Positions 16,784-26,036 are shown, numbered from the stretch's first letter. The stretch is DNA of 64,000 nucleotides from VAZQ01 sp963841705 (GCA_963841705.1 CAWJDY010000019.1:62001-126000), one strand, 5' to 3'. The notes: generated by a model not told the origin, from the sequence alone. Made by a program: numbers and translations.

Positions 16784-19044
16784 TCCGCGGCTGCTGGTCG
16801 GGGCATCGCTTGCGATGACACGTCTCCCATGGCTTGCTGCGCCGTCAGTTCCTGTGGCGAAAAGTCATCAACCGCCACGGCGGCGGCGACTGCTTCCGCG
16901 GCGGCACGCAATTGCGCCGCCTCGGCATCGTTGATCAGGTGCCGTTGCCGCGCTTCCTCGATGTCCCTGACATGGGCGTGCTGCAGGCGGTCGCGCAGCG
17001 GCTGTGCGGCGAGCGTGAGATCAAATGCACGTTCGAGCCGCGTGAGGCCATCATCGCCTACACCATGGGCAATATCGACAGTCAGGCGCTCGCGGGTCGG
17101 TGACGGCGCCAGGAGAAACGCGGCGCAAGCCTGCGTGACGCGATCCGATGGTCCGCGCCGGCGCACCCCGAACGGCAGAAGGATAAAGCGCAGGAGCCAA
17201 GCCGCCGGACGGTTCGGGAGGTTGGCGAGGATCTCGTCGAGGCGCCTCTCGATTGCAGCGAAACCGCTCTGCATGCACCATTCCACGAGCGGCAGGTCGG
17301 CTTGCTGCCGACCCTCGTCCTCCCACCGCTTGAGCACGGCCGAGAGCAGATAAAGCTCGGACAGAATGTCGCCAAAGCGCCCGGAGATCATCTCCCGCCG
17401 TTTGAGCCCTGCACTGAGAGTGAGCAGAGTGACGTCGGCAGCGAGCGCAAAGGCAGAGGCATAGCGCGTCAGCGGTCCATAGTAGCGTCCGGCGCCGCCG
17501 GCCTCAGGCGCGTGAGCAAAGATGCCCCCGGTCCAGGCATGCGCGAAAGCGCGCAAAGCGTTCGCAAAGCTGTGGCGCACATGAGCCCAGAGCGCGCGAT
17601 CGAATGCATCGAGCGCGCGGGCACGATCAGGGTCCTCCAGCGCCGTGATTTCCCTGAGCAGGTAGGGGTGGCTGCGGATCACGCCCTGGCCGAACTGGAT
17701 CAGGCTGCGGGTCACGATGTTCGCGCCCTCGACGGTAATACCCACCGGAACGGCACGGTAGAAGCTGCCGAGATAGTTGAGCGGGCCTTCCTGCACGGCT
17801 TTGCCGCCGTGAATGTCCATGGCGTCATTGGCAACGATGCGCAGCCGCTCGGTCGCCTGCTGCTTCATGATCGCGGTGATCACCGCCGGCTTGTGGCCAT
17901 GGTCGATGGCAGCGCAGGTGAGCCGGCGCGCGGCATCGAGCAGGTAACAGGTCGCTGCGATGCGGCCGAGGCGCTCTTCGATCGCCTCGAACCGGCCGAT
18001 GGGGAGATGGAACTGCTCGCGGATGCGCGCGTAGGCGCCGCAGACGTGCGCAGCAAAAGCAGTACCGGCCGCGGCCAGCGATGGCAGCGAGATGCCGCGC
18101 CCGGCGGCAAGCGCGCTCATCAACATCTTCCAGCCCTTGCCCGCCTGCTCAATGCCGCCGATCACGTGGTCCATGGGAATGAACACGTCGCGGCCCCAGG
18201 TCGGTCCGTTCTGGAACATGTGCAGCGCAGGCAGGTGGCGTCGCCCGATCTCGACCCCCGGCAAATCTGTGGGCACGAGCGCGACCGTGATCCCGAGCGA
18301 CACGTTGTTGCCGATCAGGTGGTCGGGATCGGATAGCTTGAACGCGAGGCCAAGAACCGTGGCAATGGGGGCAAGCGTAATGTAGCGCTTGTGCCAGTTG
18401 AGCCTGATGCCGAGTACTTCGCGGCCCTGCCACTCGCCGCGGCAAACCACGCCGGAATCGAGCATCGCCGCGGCATCGGAGCCTGCTTCCGGGCTGGTGA
18501 GCCCGAAACAGGGGATCTCCTTGGCTGCCGCCAAGCGGGGGAGCCAATAGTCCTGCTGCTCCTTGGTGCCGAAGCGATGCAACAGCTCGCCGGGGCCGAG
18601 CGAATTCGGCACCATGGCGGTGACCGCGCCGGTGATGGAGCGGGTCGAGATCTTGCGAATGATCTCCGAATGGGCGCAGGCGGAAAAGCCGAGCCCGCCA
18701 TACTCCTTGGGAATGATCATCCCAAAGAACTTCTGCGTCTTGAGAAAGTCCCAGACGCGCGGCGGCAGGTCGCGCAGCTCCCAGTTGATCTCCCACTCGT
18801 TGAGCATGCGGCAGAGCTCCTCGACCGGGCCGTCGAGGAAGGCCTGCTCCTCTGGCGAGAGCCGCGCTTTTGGGAATGCGAGCAGCTTGGTCCAGTCAGG
18901 GTTGCCGCTGAACAGGTCGGCATCCCACCAGACGTCGCCAGCTTCAATCGCTTCGCGCTCTGTCACCGACAGGCTCGGCAGAACGCGTTGCGCCCAGCGA
19001 AAGATCGGCTGCGTGATCCGATCGCGGCGGAAGGACGGGGTCAT
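16780..19044 (-). CDS. fadE: Acyl-CoA dehydrogenase, FadE-type
   Basis: 754 residues, the long FadE form with an extra C-terminal DUF1974-like domain. It makes trans-2-enoyl-CoA with FAD as first step of beta-oxidation. Seen are GMIIPKEYGGLGFSACAHSE, PCFGLTSPEAGSDAAAM and the late AMDIHGGKAVQEGPLNYLGS. The C-terminal 250 residues are helical and rich in Ala and Arg, as in FadE. It lies 20 nt behind the thioesterase gene, and its stop overlaps the inferred thiolase start, so the cluster reads as one operon. Confidence 0.93.
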   Translation of the reverse strand: MTPSFRRDRITQPIFRWAQRVLPSLSVTEREAIEAGDVWWDADLFSGNPDWTKLLAFPKARLSPEEQAFLDGPVEELCRMLNEWEINWELRDLPPRVWDFLKTQKFFGMIIPKEYGGLGFSACAHSEIIRKISTRSITGAVTAMVPNSLGPGELLHRFGTKEQQDYWLPRLAAAKEIPCFGLTSPEAGSDAAAMLDSGVVCRGEWQGREVLGIRLNWHKRYITLAPIATVLGLAFKLSDPDHLIGNNVSLGITVALVPTDLPGVEIGRRHLPALHMFQNGPTWGRDVFIPMDHVIGGIEQAGKGWKMLMSALAAGRGISLPSLAAAGTAFAAHVCGAYARIREQFHLPIGRFEAIEERLGRIAATCYLLDAARRLTCAAIDHGHKPAVITAIMKQQATERLRIVANDAMDIHGGKAVQEGPLNYLGSFYRAVPVGITVEGANIVTRSLIQFGQGVIRSHPYLLREITALEDPDRARALDAFDRALWAHVRHSFANALRAFAHAWTGGIFAHAPEAGGAGRYYGPLTRYASAFALAADVTLLTLSAGLKRREMISGRFGDILSELYLLSAVLKRWEDEGRQQADLPLVEWCMQSGFAAIERRLDEILANLPNRPAAWLLRFILLPFGVRRRGPSDRVTQACAAFLLAPSPTRERLTVDIAHGVGDDGLTRLERAFDLTLAAQPLRDRLQHAHVRDIEEARQRHLINDAEAAQLRAAAEAVAAAVAVDDFSPQELTAQQAMGDVSSQAMPRPAAAE

Positions 19045-19064
19045 TGCACCAACATAACAGAAAA

Positions 19065-19466
19065 TCAGCCTTCCGGCGGGATGGGGCGGGGGCGGCGGTC
19101 AACATCGACCGCCACATAGGTGAAAGTGCCCTCGGTGACGGGAACGTGCTCCTCGCCGGTGCGGCGGCGCGCCCAGCTCTCGATCTTCACCGTGATCGAT
19201 GTCCTGCCGATCCTGACGATCTCCGCGTAGCAGGTCACCTCATCCCCGATGAAGACGGGCCGGTGGAAGTGCATGCTGGTGATCGCGACGGTGGCGGTGC
19301 GGCCTTTTGCGCGACGGGTCGCAACCGTGCCTCCCGCGAGATCCATCTGGGAGAGAAGCCAACCGCCGAAGATGTCCCCGAACGGATTGGCGTCCGCGGG
19401 CATGGCAATGGCTCGCAACGCAGGCTCCGTTTCAGGGGATCGGCGGGCACTCTCGGTCTCAGCCAT
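19065..19466 (-). CDS. Acyl-CoA thioesterase, hotdog fold (YciA/BFIT-like)
   Basis: 133 residues of a single hotdog domain. NPFGDIFGGWLLSQMDLAGG contains the catalytic Asp region of YciA-type enzymes, and MHFHRPVFIGDEVTCYAEIV follows. It hydrolyses acyl-CoA to free acid and CoA. It is the first gene of the leftward fatty-acid operon, so it probably relieves CoA trapping during beta-oxidation. The C-terminal tail is short and Arg/Pro rich. Confidence 0.9.
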   Translation of the reverse strand: MAETESARRSPETEPALRAIAMPADANPFGDIFGGWLLSQMDLAGGTVATRRAKGRTATVAITSMHFHRPVFIGDEVTCYAEIVRIGRTSITVKIESWARRRTGEEHVPVTEGTFTYVAVDVDRRPRPIPPEG

Positions 19467-19566
19467 CGCACGCTCCCCGCTGATGATCGCTCGGCCAGCT
19501 GTTTACAACCCCTCGGCAGCCATGCCCAGTATGCCTGCACAGACGCAATCCTGGGAGAAACACCTG

Positions 19567-20307
19567 ATGGCGAATGAGATCCTGACCGAACGCAAAGGGC
19601 CGATTCTGGAGATCACGCTCAACCGGCCGGAGATTGGTAACGCGGCTTCCGACGCCATGGCCGTGGAGCTGACCAGGCTCCTGCTTGGCGCAGCAGAGAG
19701 CTCCGAGATCGTCGTGCTGCGCGGGGCAGGCAATGATTTCTGCGTCGGCCGCGAGAGCATGGGAAAGCGGCCGCCCGGCGGACCACCCGAGGCATTGGCG
19801 CTGCGTCGCCGCAATGACGTGGTGTTCAACTGCTATGGGGCGTTCCGTCGCTGCGAAATCCCGGTCATCGGCGTAATAAAAGGCCGCGCCTTTGGCTTCG
19901 GCTGCGCTATCGCGGCAGTGTGCGACATTACCCTTGCGGCCGATACCGCGGCATTCCAGGTCCCGGAGATGGCGCACAATATCATGCCGACGATGGTGAT
20001 GTCGGCGCTGGTCGATCGCGTCCCGCGCAAGGCGCTGACCTATCTGGTGTGGTCGACGGCAGTGATCAGCCCGGCGCGGGCGCGCGAAGCGGGGATCGTG
20101 AGCGAGGTATATCCGGCGGCCGACCTCGACGGCGCAGTCGATGCGCTGTGCAAACAGATCATGCGCGCTCCGCGACCGGCGCGGGTCGGCTGCAAGGACT
20201 ACGCGCGCGCCGCCTTGGACATGGACATTGCCGGCGCGGTTGAATTCGCGCGCAGCATTCATGCCGTGATCAATTCATCGAGCGAGATGATTCCAGCATC
20301 GAAGTGA
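19567..20307 (+). CDS. Enoyl-CoA hydratase/isomerase family protein
   Basis: 246 residues of the crotonase fold. The start at ATG 19567 (MANEILTERKGPILEITLNR) follows a GGGAG site; the frame is open further upstream without similarity. Oxyanion-hole segments are VLRGAGNDFCVGRESMG and KGRAFGFGCAIAAVCDITLA. The usual second catalytic glutamate region reads FQVPEMAHNIMPTMVMSALV, so exact activity (hydratase, isomerase or other) is open. Divergent from the fatty-acid operon. Confidence 0.87.
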   Translation: MANEILTERKGPILEITLNRPEIGNAASDAMAVELTRLLLGAAESSEIVVLRGAGNDFCVGRESMGKRPPGGPPEALALRRRNDVVFNCYGAFRRCEIPVIGVIKGRAFGFGCAIAAVCDITLAADTAAFQVPEMAHNIMPTMVMSALVDRVPRKALTYLVWSTAVISPARAREAGIVSEVYPAADLDGAVDALCKQIMRAPRPARVGCKDYARAALDMDIAGAVEFARSIHAVINSSSEMIPASK

Positions 20308-20678
20308 TAACGCGCCAAGGATCCGTCATGCGGCAAGACGAATACCCAGCTAGAGGATTTTCTGTTGGCGTTGCCAAACAAACGTGCAGCATCCGCAGTG
20401 TGCTCCCCTCCCCCTTGTGGGGAGGGGCTGGGGGTGGGGGTCCCTGAGGTTCAGGCACCACTGTTGTTAAACTCACGACCCCCCTCCCCAACCTAAGGGG
20501 GGAGGGAGCAGACTGAGTTTGCTGCCTCGCTGATCACACCTCACCGGAACGTAATCTATCGGCTGCTCGCAGCTGACTTGTCCGGCGTAACCCACCGCAA
20601 CGATAACATAGGGCGCCGACGCGGTAGGTTACGCTCGCGACGCAGGAGCGCCGCTCGCCAACCCACCCTACATGCCCC
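20308..20678. repeat. Intergenic region with two dispersed repeat types
   Basis: No gene is supported here. From 20401 to 20510 a G/C-rich inverted repeat (CTCCCCTCCCCCTTGTGGGG... facing CCCCAACCTAAGGGGGGAGG) would read PPPAPPHKGEG in one frame, a peptide often mis-annotated in alphaproteobacteria. From about 20585 to 20675 lies a second element with GCGTAACCCACCG and CCAACCCACCCTAC ends, related to the hairpins at 4.3-4.5 kb. Confidence 0.6.
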
Positions 20679-21845
20679 TTAATATGACTTCGGCAGGCCG
20701 AGTACCTTCTCCGCGATGAAGTTCAGGATCATGTGCGGCGTCACCGGCGCAATGCGTGGGATAAGCGACTCACGTAGGTAGCGTTCCACATGGAATTCCC
20801 GCGAATAGCCCATGCCGCCGTGGGTCATCACGGCGCGCTCGCAGGCACGGAAGGCGGCCTCGCCGGCGAGATATTTGGCGGCATTGGCTTCGGCGGCGCA
20901 ATCCAGCTTGCGGTCGTAGAGGCTTGCCGCCTTCATCACCATGAGATTGGCCGCCTCGAGCGCCATCCAGCTTTCCGCCAGCGGGTGGGCGATCGCCTGG
21001 TTCTGCCCGATGGGCCGGCGAAACACCACGCGTTCGCGCGCGTAGGCCGCCGCCTTGCGCAAGGCCGCCCGGCCGATGCCGACCGCCTCGGCAGCGATCA
21101 GGATTCGCTCGGGATTCATCCCGTGAAGAATGGCGCGAAACCCCTCGCCTTCCCCGCCGATGCGGTCCTCGGCCGGCACCATCATGCCGTCAAAGAACAT
21201 CTCGTTCGAATCGACGGCGTGCCGGCCCATCTTGTCGATGACGCGGATGGCAACGCGGCTGCGGTCCAGGTCTGTATAGAACAGGCTCAGCCCGTCGGTT
21301 TTGCGCTTGACCTCCTCGATCGGCATGGTACGCGCGAGAATGAGGACCTTGTTGGCCACCTGCGCGGTCGAGATCCAGATCTTCTGCCCGGAGAGAAGAT
21401 AGCCATCGCCGCGGCGCTCGGCGCGCACCTTGAGCGCGGTGGTATCGAGGCCGGCATCCGGTTCGGTGACGGCAAAGCACGCCTTGTCCTTGCCGGCAAT
21501 CAGCGGCGGCAGCATGCGGCGCTTCTGCTCCTGCGTGCCGAGGACGACCACGGGCTGCAGGCCGAAGATGTTCATGTGAACGGCGGATGCTCCGCTCATC
21601 GCCGCGCCCAATTCGGCGATCGCCTGCATCATGATCGCCGCCTCGGTGATGCCGAGCCCGGCTCCGCCATGCTCTTCCGGCATGGCGATGCCCAGCCATC
21701 CCGCCTGCGCGAGGGCCGAATGCAGCTCATGCGGGAATTCTCCGGAGCGGTCCCTGTCGCGCCAGTAGTCGTCGTCGAAGCGGGAACAGAGCTTGACGAT
21801 GGAATCCCGTATCTGCTGCTGCTCCGGGCTCAGCGAAAAATCCAT
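20679..21845 (-). CDS. Acyl-CoA dehydrogenase (short type)
   Basis: 388 residues from ATG 21845 (MDFSLSPEQQQIRDSIVKL), the normal length of the soluble acyl-CoA dehydrogenase family; an upstream start at 21869 adds an unrelated octapeptide. FAD-binding FAVTEPDAGLDTTALKVRA and ISTAQVANKVLI are present, and MTHGGMGYSREFHVERYLRE near the end is the family signature. The substrate is unknown. It lies 10 nt after the DUF2442 gene on the same strand. Confidence 0.93.
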   Translation of the reverse strand: MDFSLSPEQQQIRDSIVKLCSRFDDDYWRDRDRSGEFPHELHSALAQAGWLGIAMPEEHGGAGLGITEAAIMMQAIAELGAAMSGASAVHMNIFGLQPVVVLGTQEQKRRMLPPLIAGKDKACFAVTEPDAGLDTTALKVRAERRGDGYLLSGQKIWISTAQVANKVLILARTMPIEEVKRKTDGLSLFYTDLDRSRVAIRVIDKMGRHAVDSNEMFFDGMMVPAEDRIGGEGEGFRAILHGMNPERILIAAEAVGIGRAALRKAAAYARERVVFRRPIGQNQAIAHPLAESWMALEAANLMVMKAASLYDRKLDCAAEANAAKYLAGEAAFRACERAVMTHGGMGYSREFHVERYLRESLIPRIAPVTPHMILNFIAEKVLGLPKSY

Positions 21846-21855
21846 GGCCGTTGCA

Positions 21856-22125
21856 CTACTCCGCTGCATCGGCTCGACGAAGCAGCCCGGCCTCCTTCAT
21901 GTCATGGTGCAGCGCGATAGGATCCCAATCATATCCGTTCGGCCAAGTCAGTGCTCCATCTTCAATAAATACCCGCGCGAAATAATCAGGGTCCTTCAGA
22001 GGCTCGGCCATCGAGCCGGTCTTCTTGCAAATGGATGAAAAATCGCGGACTCCGATTGTCCCGTCGGAGAATTCAATTTCCAACTTGTAGCCGCCGAGGG
22101 GACGAACACCGATTACGTCTCGCAT
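21856..22125 (-). CDS. DUF2442 protein, with a DUF4160-like leader remnant
   Basis: 89 residues from ATG 22125, which has AAGGA 8 nt upstream. RPLGGYKLEIEFSDGTIGVR and WPNGYDWDPIALHHDMKEAG are DUF2442 features. This family is usually paired with DUF4160, a presumed toxin-antitoxin-like module of unproven role. The same frame runs open to 22173 and begins MPTIAYFLGISVRMYF, which resembles the first 16 residues of DUF4160. The partner gene therefore seems to have been deleted, leaving only its start. Lies between the amidase and acyl-CoA dehydrogenase genes. Confidence 0.75.
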   Translation of the reverse strand: MRDVIGVRPLGGYKLEIEFSDGTIGVRDFSSICKKTGSMAEPLKDPDYFARVFIEDGALTWPNGYDWDPIALHHDMKEAGLLRRADAAE

Positions 22126-22178
22126 GAAGTACATCCTTACCGATATTCCAAGAAAATAGGCAATCGTGGGCACGCGCC

Positions 22179-23540
22179 TCAGTCCCGCGCTAAACTCATC
22201 ATAACCGGCGAGACCACCTTCTCGATCGCCGCCGCAATGGAGAGCAGGCGGCGATCGCCATTGTGCTCTCCGAACAGCATCAGCCCGACCGGCGCATCGC
22301 CCGGGCGATGGCAGGGTATCGAGATCGAGCAGCCATCGAGGAAATTGGCGATCGACGGATTGCGCAGGACCAGCATGTTGAAGCGGCGATACGCCTCGTC
22401 CGCTTCGAGGTCCGCGACCCGCGGCGCGATCACCGGCACAGTCGGCATCACCAGCACATCGTAGAGCGCAGTGACCGCTCTCACCCGCCGGATGAAATCC
22501 GCCCGCGCGTTGAGAACATCGATGTAGTCGGCGGCATCCTGCTCGCGTCCGCGCAAGATTCGGGAAAGGACCCGCGGGTCGTACATCTTTTCCGCCTTCG
22601 CGATCAGCGGCCGGTGGATCGCATAGGCCTCTGCCGTAACGATGCCGCCCTTGGCATTGATCTGCCGCAGTTCCGCCAATTCCCGCAACGGAATGTCCAG
22701 GATCGTCACACCCGCCGCACGCAGTCGCGCCAAGGCGGATTCGAAGGCTTGCGCCACCGCCGGCTCCATGTCGTCAAGAACCATGGTCTGCGGCACTGCC
22801 ATGCGCAGCGTCTCCATTGGGGCTGGAGCAAGCTCCGTTACCGGCTCGCCAGCGAGGACGCAGTCCAGCGCCGCGCAGCACGCGACCGTCGCCGCCAGCG
22901 GGCCTACCGAATCAAGCGAGGCGGAGAGCGGGAATGCACCTTGGGTCGGGACGCGCGAGGCCGTCGGCTTGAACCCCGCCACGCCGCAGAAAGCCGCCGG
23001 AATGCGGCAGGAACCCCCAGTGTCGGTCCCAAGCCCGCCCAACGCCATGCCGTCGGAAACCGAGACCGCAGCCCCCGACGAGGAGCCGCCCGGAATGCGG
23101 CCGGCACGTCGGTCATGAGGGCTCAGCGGCGTGCCATAATGCGGGTTGATCCCAAGCCCCGAGAACGCGAACTCCGTCATGTTGGTGCGGCCGATGGGAA
23201 TGAAGCCCGCCGCCCGCAGCCGCGCTACCGCGGGCGCATCCCCTCGTGCGGCGCCCGCATTGCCGAGCGCGACCGAGCCTGCGGTGGTCACGTCGCCCGC
23301 GATATCGAACAGATCCTTGATCGAGACCGGGATGCCCGGGAAAGCGAAGGGCGATGCGCCGAATGCGCGCAGGCGGTCGTGGAAATCCGCCGCCGCGAGC
23401 GCCTTCTCCCGGTGCACCTTGAGAAACGTGCGCCCGCCCTGGCCCGCCTTGTCGTCGATACGGGCGAGACAATGCTCGACCAAGCCGCGGCTTTTTTCAC
23501 CGGCATGGAGCCTCGCTGCTGCCTCTGCGATCGTACGCAT
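22179..23540 (-). CDS. Amidase-signature family hydrolase
   Basis: 453 residues of the amidase (GatA-like) fold. The Ser-cisSer-Lys triad is readable: Lys in FPGIPVSIKDLFDIAG, cis-Ser in GGSSSGAAVSV, and nucleophile Ser in GTDTGGSCRIPAAFCG. It hydrolyses amides or transamidates; the substrate is unknown. No GatB or GatC neighbour is present, so it is a stand-alone hydrolase rather than part of the tRNA amidotransferase. Complete. Confidence 0.92.
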   Translation of the reverse strand: MRTIAEAAARLHAGEKSRGLVEHCLARIDDKAGQGGRTFLKVHREKALAAADFHDRLRAFGASPFAFPGIPVSIKDLFDIAGDVTTAGSVALGNAGAARGDAPAVARLRAAGFIPIGRTNMTEFAFSGLGINPHYGTPLSPHDRRAGRIPGGSSSGAAVSVSDGMALGGLGTDTGGSCRIPAAFCGVAGFKPTASRVPTQGAFPLSASLDSVGPLAATVACCAALDCVLAGEPVTELAPAPMETLRMAVPQTMVLDDMEPAVAQAFESALARLRAAGVTILDIPLRELAELRQINAKGGIVTAEAYAIHRPLIAKAEKMYDPRVLSRILRGREQDAADYIDVLNARADFIRRVRAVTALYDVLVMPTVPVIAPRVADLEADEAYRRFNMLVLRNPSIANFLDGCSISIPCHRPGDAPVGLMLFGEHNGDRRLLSIAAAIEKVVSPVMMSLARD

Positions 23541-23664
23541 GCTTGCTCCTCCCCCTTCGCTCAGATCGATATTGATAGGCCATCCGACAAGAAAATAGCA
23601 GCTTTGACCTTCCGTTCTCGCCTGCTACGCTTGCCCGCGAAAACCATCTTGATCGTAAGCTTAA

Positions 23665-24351
23665 GTGCCCCGCCCCCTCTCTCTCGCATTGGACAGCCGA
23701 TCAGGACCTTCGCGGCGCGAGGTCGTGGTCGATCAGGCCATCATCGCCGGCTGGACCGGGCGCGATGCCGTCGCAGTCGAGAAGCATATCAAGGAGCTTG
23801 AAGCGCTCGGCGTAAAACGGCCGGCAACCACGCCGATCTTCTATCGGGTTGCAGCAGCCCGGCTGACCACGGACGATACGATCGAAGCGGTAGGAGAGAG
23901 CTCCGGCGGAGAGGCGGAGTTCGTCCTTCTCCAGCACGCGGGAGGGCTGTGGGTGGGGGCAGGCTCCGATCACACCGACCGTGAGGTCGAGAAATATGGG
24001 GTCACCGTCTCGAAACAGCTGTGCGACAAGCCCGTCGCTTCGGTGTTCTGGTCTTACGACGAGGTGGTGCCGCACTGGGACGCGCTGATCTTGCGCTCGC
24101 ACGTGATCGAAGGCGGCAAGCGCGTGCTCTATCAGGAAGGTGCGGTGACCGCGATGATGCATCCGCAAGCCCTGTTGCAGAAACATTCCGGCACCGGCTT
24201 GCGTGACGGCACCTTGATGTTTGGCGGCACGCTGGCCGCGCACGGCGGCGTGCGTCCCACTCCCGAGTTCTCGTTCGAGCTCGAAGACCCGGTGCTGGGG
24301 CGCAAGATCGCACACAGCTACCGCGTAAAGATTTTGCCGGTTCTTGGCTAA
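23665..24351 (+). CDS. DUF2848 family protein
   Basis: 228 residues from a GTG start. LHHAGG-like FVLLQHAGGLWVGAGSDHTD and SKQLCDKPVASVFWSYDEV match DUF2848, a family with fumarylacetoacetase-like fold often found beside amidases or cupins in catabolic clusters. The reaction is not established. The cupin gene follows 20 nt downstream, so the two form an operon divergent from the amidase. Confidence 0.8.
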   Translation: MPRPLSLALDSRSGPSRREVVVDQAIIAGWTGRDAVAVEKHIKELEALGVKRPATTPIFYRVAAARLTTDDTIEAVGESSGGEAEFVLLQHAGGLWVGAGSDHTDREVEKYGVTVSKQLCDKPVASVFWSYDEVVPHWDALILRSHVIEGGKRVLYQEGAVTAMMHPQALLQKHSGTGLRDGTLMFGGTLAAHGGVRPTPEFSFELEDPVLGRKIAHSYRVKILPVLG

Positions 24352-24371
24352 TTCAAATCTCGGAGAGAGAA

Positions 24372-24746
24372 ATGCCGATGAACAAACCGCATCTTGAGTT
24401 CACGCGAGTCGACATGAATACCGGCTGGGCCACTCCCCCCGGTTATCCCGCCGGGATCCAGCAGAAGATTCTCGCCAGCGATCTCGACGAGAGCCGCAAA
24501 ATGGGAAGCCGCACGCGGCTGCTGCGGTTCGAGCCCGGCGTCTACACGACGTCGCCGTTCGTGCATGACCACTGGGAGGAGGTCTACCTCGTGTCCGGCG
24601 ATCTCATCGTCGGCAATGACCAGGAAGGCAAGGGCGGCGAGTCGTTTGCGGCGCCTACCTATGCCTGCCGCCCGCCCGGCGTCCATCACGGACCATTCAA
24701 ATCCGAGCGCGGCTGCCTGCTCTACGAGATCCACTATTATCGTTGA
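24372..24746 (+). CDS. Cupin-domain protein (ChrR/ARD-like single cupin)
   Basis: 124 residues of one cupin barrel. The metal-site segments FVHDHWEEVYLVSGDLIVG and PPGVHHGPFKSERGCLLYEI carry the expected His/Glu ligands. A GGAGAGAGAA ribosome site precedes the ATG. Second gene of the DUF2848 pair; probably a dioxygenase or isomerase of the same pathway, substrate unknown. Confidence 0.82.
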   Translation: MPMNKPHLEFTRVDMNTGWATPPGYPAGIQQKILASDLDESRKMGSRTRLLRFEPGVYTTSPFVHDHWEEVYLVSGDLIVGNDQEGKGGESFAAPTYACRPPGVHHGPFKSERGCLLYEIHYYR

Positions 24747-24771
24747 TTCTGCGTCACACCCGCACACGAAG

Positions 24772-24812
24772 CGACACTTTCCCGCGTCTGGCGCGAGAAA
24801 GTGCGCTGAATC
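24772..24812 (+). terminator. Hairpin after the DUF2848-cupin pair
   Basis: Arms CACTTTCCCGCG and CGCGAGAAAGTG (one mismatch) enclose TCTGG, 25 nt after the cupin stop. There is no T-tract, so intrinsic termination is uncertain. Confidence 0.45.
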
Positions 24813-24900
24813 GGGCTCCCCCGTGATATCTTATGCGAACACGAGGTAACATACGCAATACCGCATCTGCGTTACCTCGGCGTTACAGGGGAGCATCATC

Positions 24901-25335
24901 ATGGCCAAGAAGCCCATCCAATTCACGGACCTGGCGCTGGAGAACTGGAAGCGCGTCGGGGAGTTCTCCGACGCCGTGCAGCGGGGCCTGCGCCTCGTAG
25001 GCAACAAGTCGGGGACCCTCTCGTGGGTCTACCGATATCGGCATCCGATCAGCCGGAAAAGCCGCAAGATGACCTTGCCGCCCGGACTGACCCTCGCGCA
25101 GGCGCGCAAGCTCGCCAGCGACGCGGCGTTCCTCATCGCGACGAAGAAGGTCGATCCGGTTGAGCACGAGCGCGAGCAGAAGCGGAAGGCGGTCGAGGCA
25201 ACGGAGGGCACGCTCAGCGCTGTCGCCAAGCGATACCTCGACATCGAGGCGAGCAAGCTGCGGTCGTCGGCGTACTACGAGAACACGCTCATCCGCCTTG
25301 CTCACATCCTGGAAGCGCCGCCGCCAGGATCGTAG
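24901..25335 (+). pseudogene. N-terminal fragment of a tyrosine integrase (DUF4102 arm-binding type)
   Basis: 144 codons with a clear arm-DNA-binding start (VQRGLRLVGNKSGTLSWVYR; SRKMTLPPGLTLAQARKLAS) and the beginning of the core-binding domain (KRYLDIEASKLRSSAYYENT). Full integrases have about 400 residues; the catalytic Arg-His-Arg-Tyr domain is entirely missing. The frame ends in the junction with the next, oppositely oriented gene. This marks the left end of the mobile region and is surely inactive. Confidence 0.85.
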
Positions 25336-26036
25336 CGCTTCGCCAGTTCGGCCACGTCGCGAGTGCTCACAACTCCCTGTTTGGAGTTCGAAACGACATC
25401 GAACAGCGCATGAATCACGGCTTCCACGTCGGGAATGGGCACTTCGAGATTCCGCCCGAACGTGATCCGGATGCGCTTTCCCGGTTCGACTTGCCGCACG
25501 ATCACCGAGTGTTCATGGGCGGGGGGAAGTTCGGGAATGGATTCCGTGCCGAATAGCGCGGCGGTTTCGCCTTCCAGCATGGGCCTCAGGCGGTGGGACC
25601 GGCCCGGGTTGGCTTCGAACCACGCCGCGTCGTCCGCCTTCCAGGGCTGTTCCGCAGTGTGGAAACGCGGCGTCCTGCCCGGCATGCCCGCCTTCTTCAA
25701 GATTTGGCTTCCGAGCTTGTCGACTTCGATGAAGTGGTTCTGGAGGCTCTCCACCGCTCCCGCGACGTCCTCCGGGGCCAAGGTAGGGCCATTGGCACCC
25801 CGGTTCTGCAGCATGCCGTCATAGCTGTGCTTGACGTAGACGCCCTGAAGTACGACCTCCTTGACCTTCGTCCTGCAGCATTCGCCCGCGAGGACCGGCA
25901 CCCCACCGCCCGTGACGCCGCCGAACGTCTTCACGTTGTGCCCCAAGGGCTTCTTGCAGATCGAACACCTGTCGCCGTCGTCCTCCATGATCTTGCGGAT
26001 CGCGCGCTCCACGCGTCGTCGGCCTGACGGTCTCAT
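25302..26036 (-). CDS. Hypothetical protein with a two-CxxC zinc-like motif
   Basis: 244 residues from ATG 26036, which has GAGGGAG upstream; the frame is open further up without coding character. The N-terminal CSICKKPLGHNVKTFGGVTG and LAGECCRTKVKEVVLQG suggest a small zinc-binding domain. A later segment, RITFGRNLEVPIPDVEAVIH, is regular alpha/beta. I do not recognise the family. Its last residues run into the integrase fragment, so the C-terminus may be chimeric. Confidence 0.55.
   Translation of the reverse strand: MRPSGRRRVERAIRKIMEDDGDRCSICKKPLGHNVKTFGGVTGGGVPVLAGECCRTKVKEVVLQGVYVKHSYDGMLQNRGANGPTLAPEDVAGAVESLQNHFIEVDKLGSQILKKAGMPGRTPRFHTAEQPWKADDAAWFEANPGRSHRLRPMLEGETAALFGTESIPELPPAHEHSVIVRQVEPGKRIRITFGRNLEVPIPDVEAVIHALFDVVSNSKQGVVSTRDVAELAKRYDPGGGASRM

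Noticed and set aside
15818..17353. 511-codon rightward frame
   Set aside because: Spans the antisense of two well-supported genes, thiolase and fadE.
20270..20491. Leftward frame with PPPAPPHKGEG
   Set aside because: A known false peptide from a G/C-rich intergenic repeat.
22263..23801. 512-codon rightward frame
   Set aside because: Antisense of the amidase gene, running into DUF2848 in the wrong frame.
24747..24900. tRNA or attachment site at the integrase end
   Set aside because: No cloverleaf or TPsiC-loop sequence found; only a hairpin.
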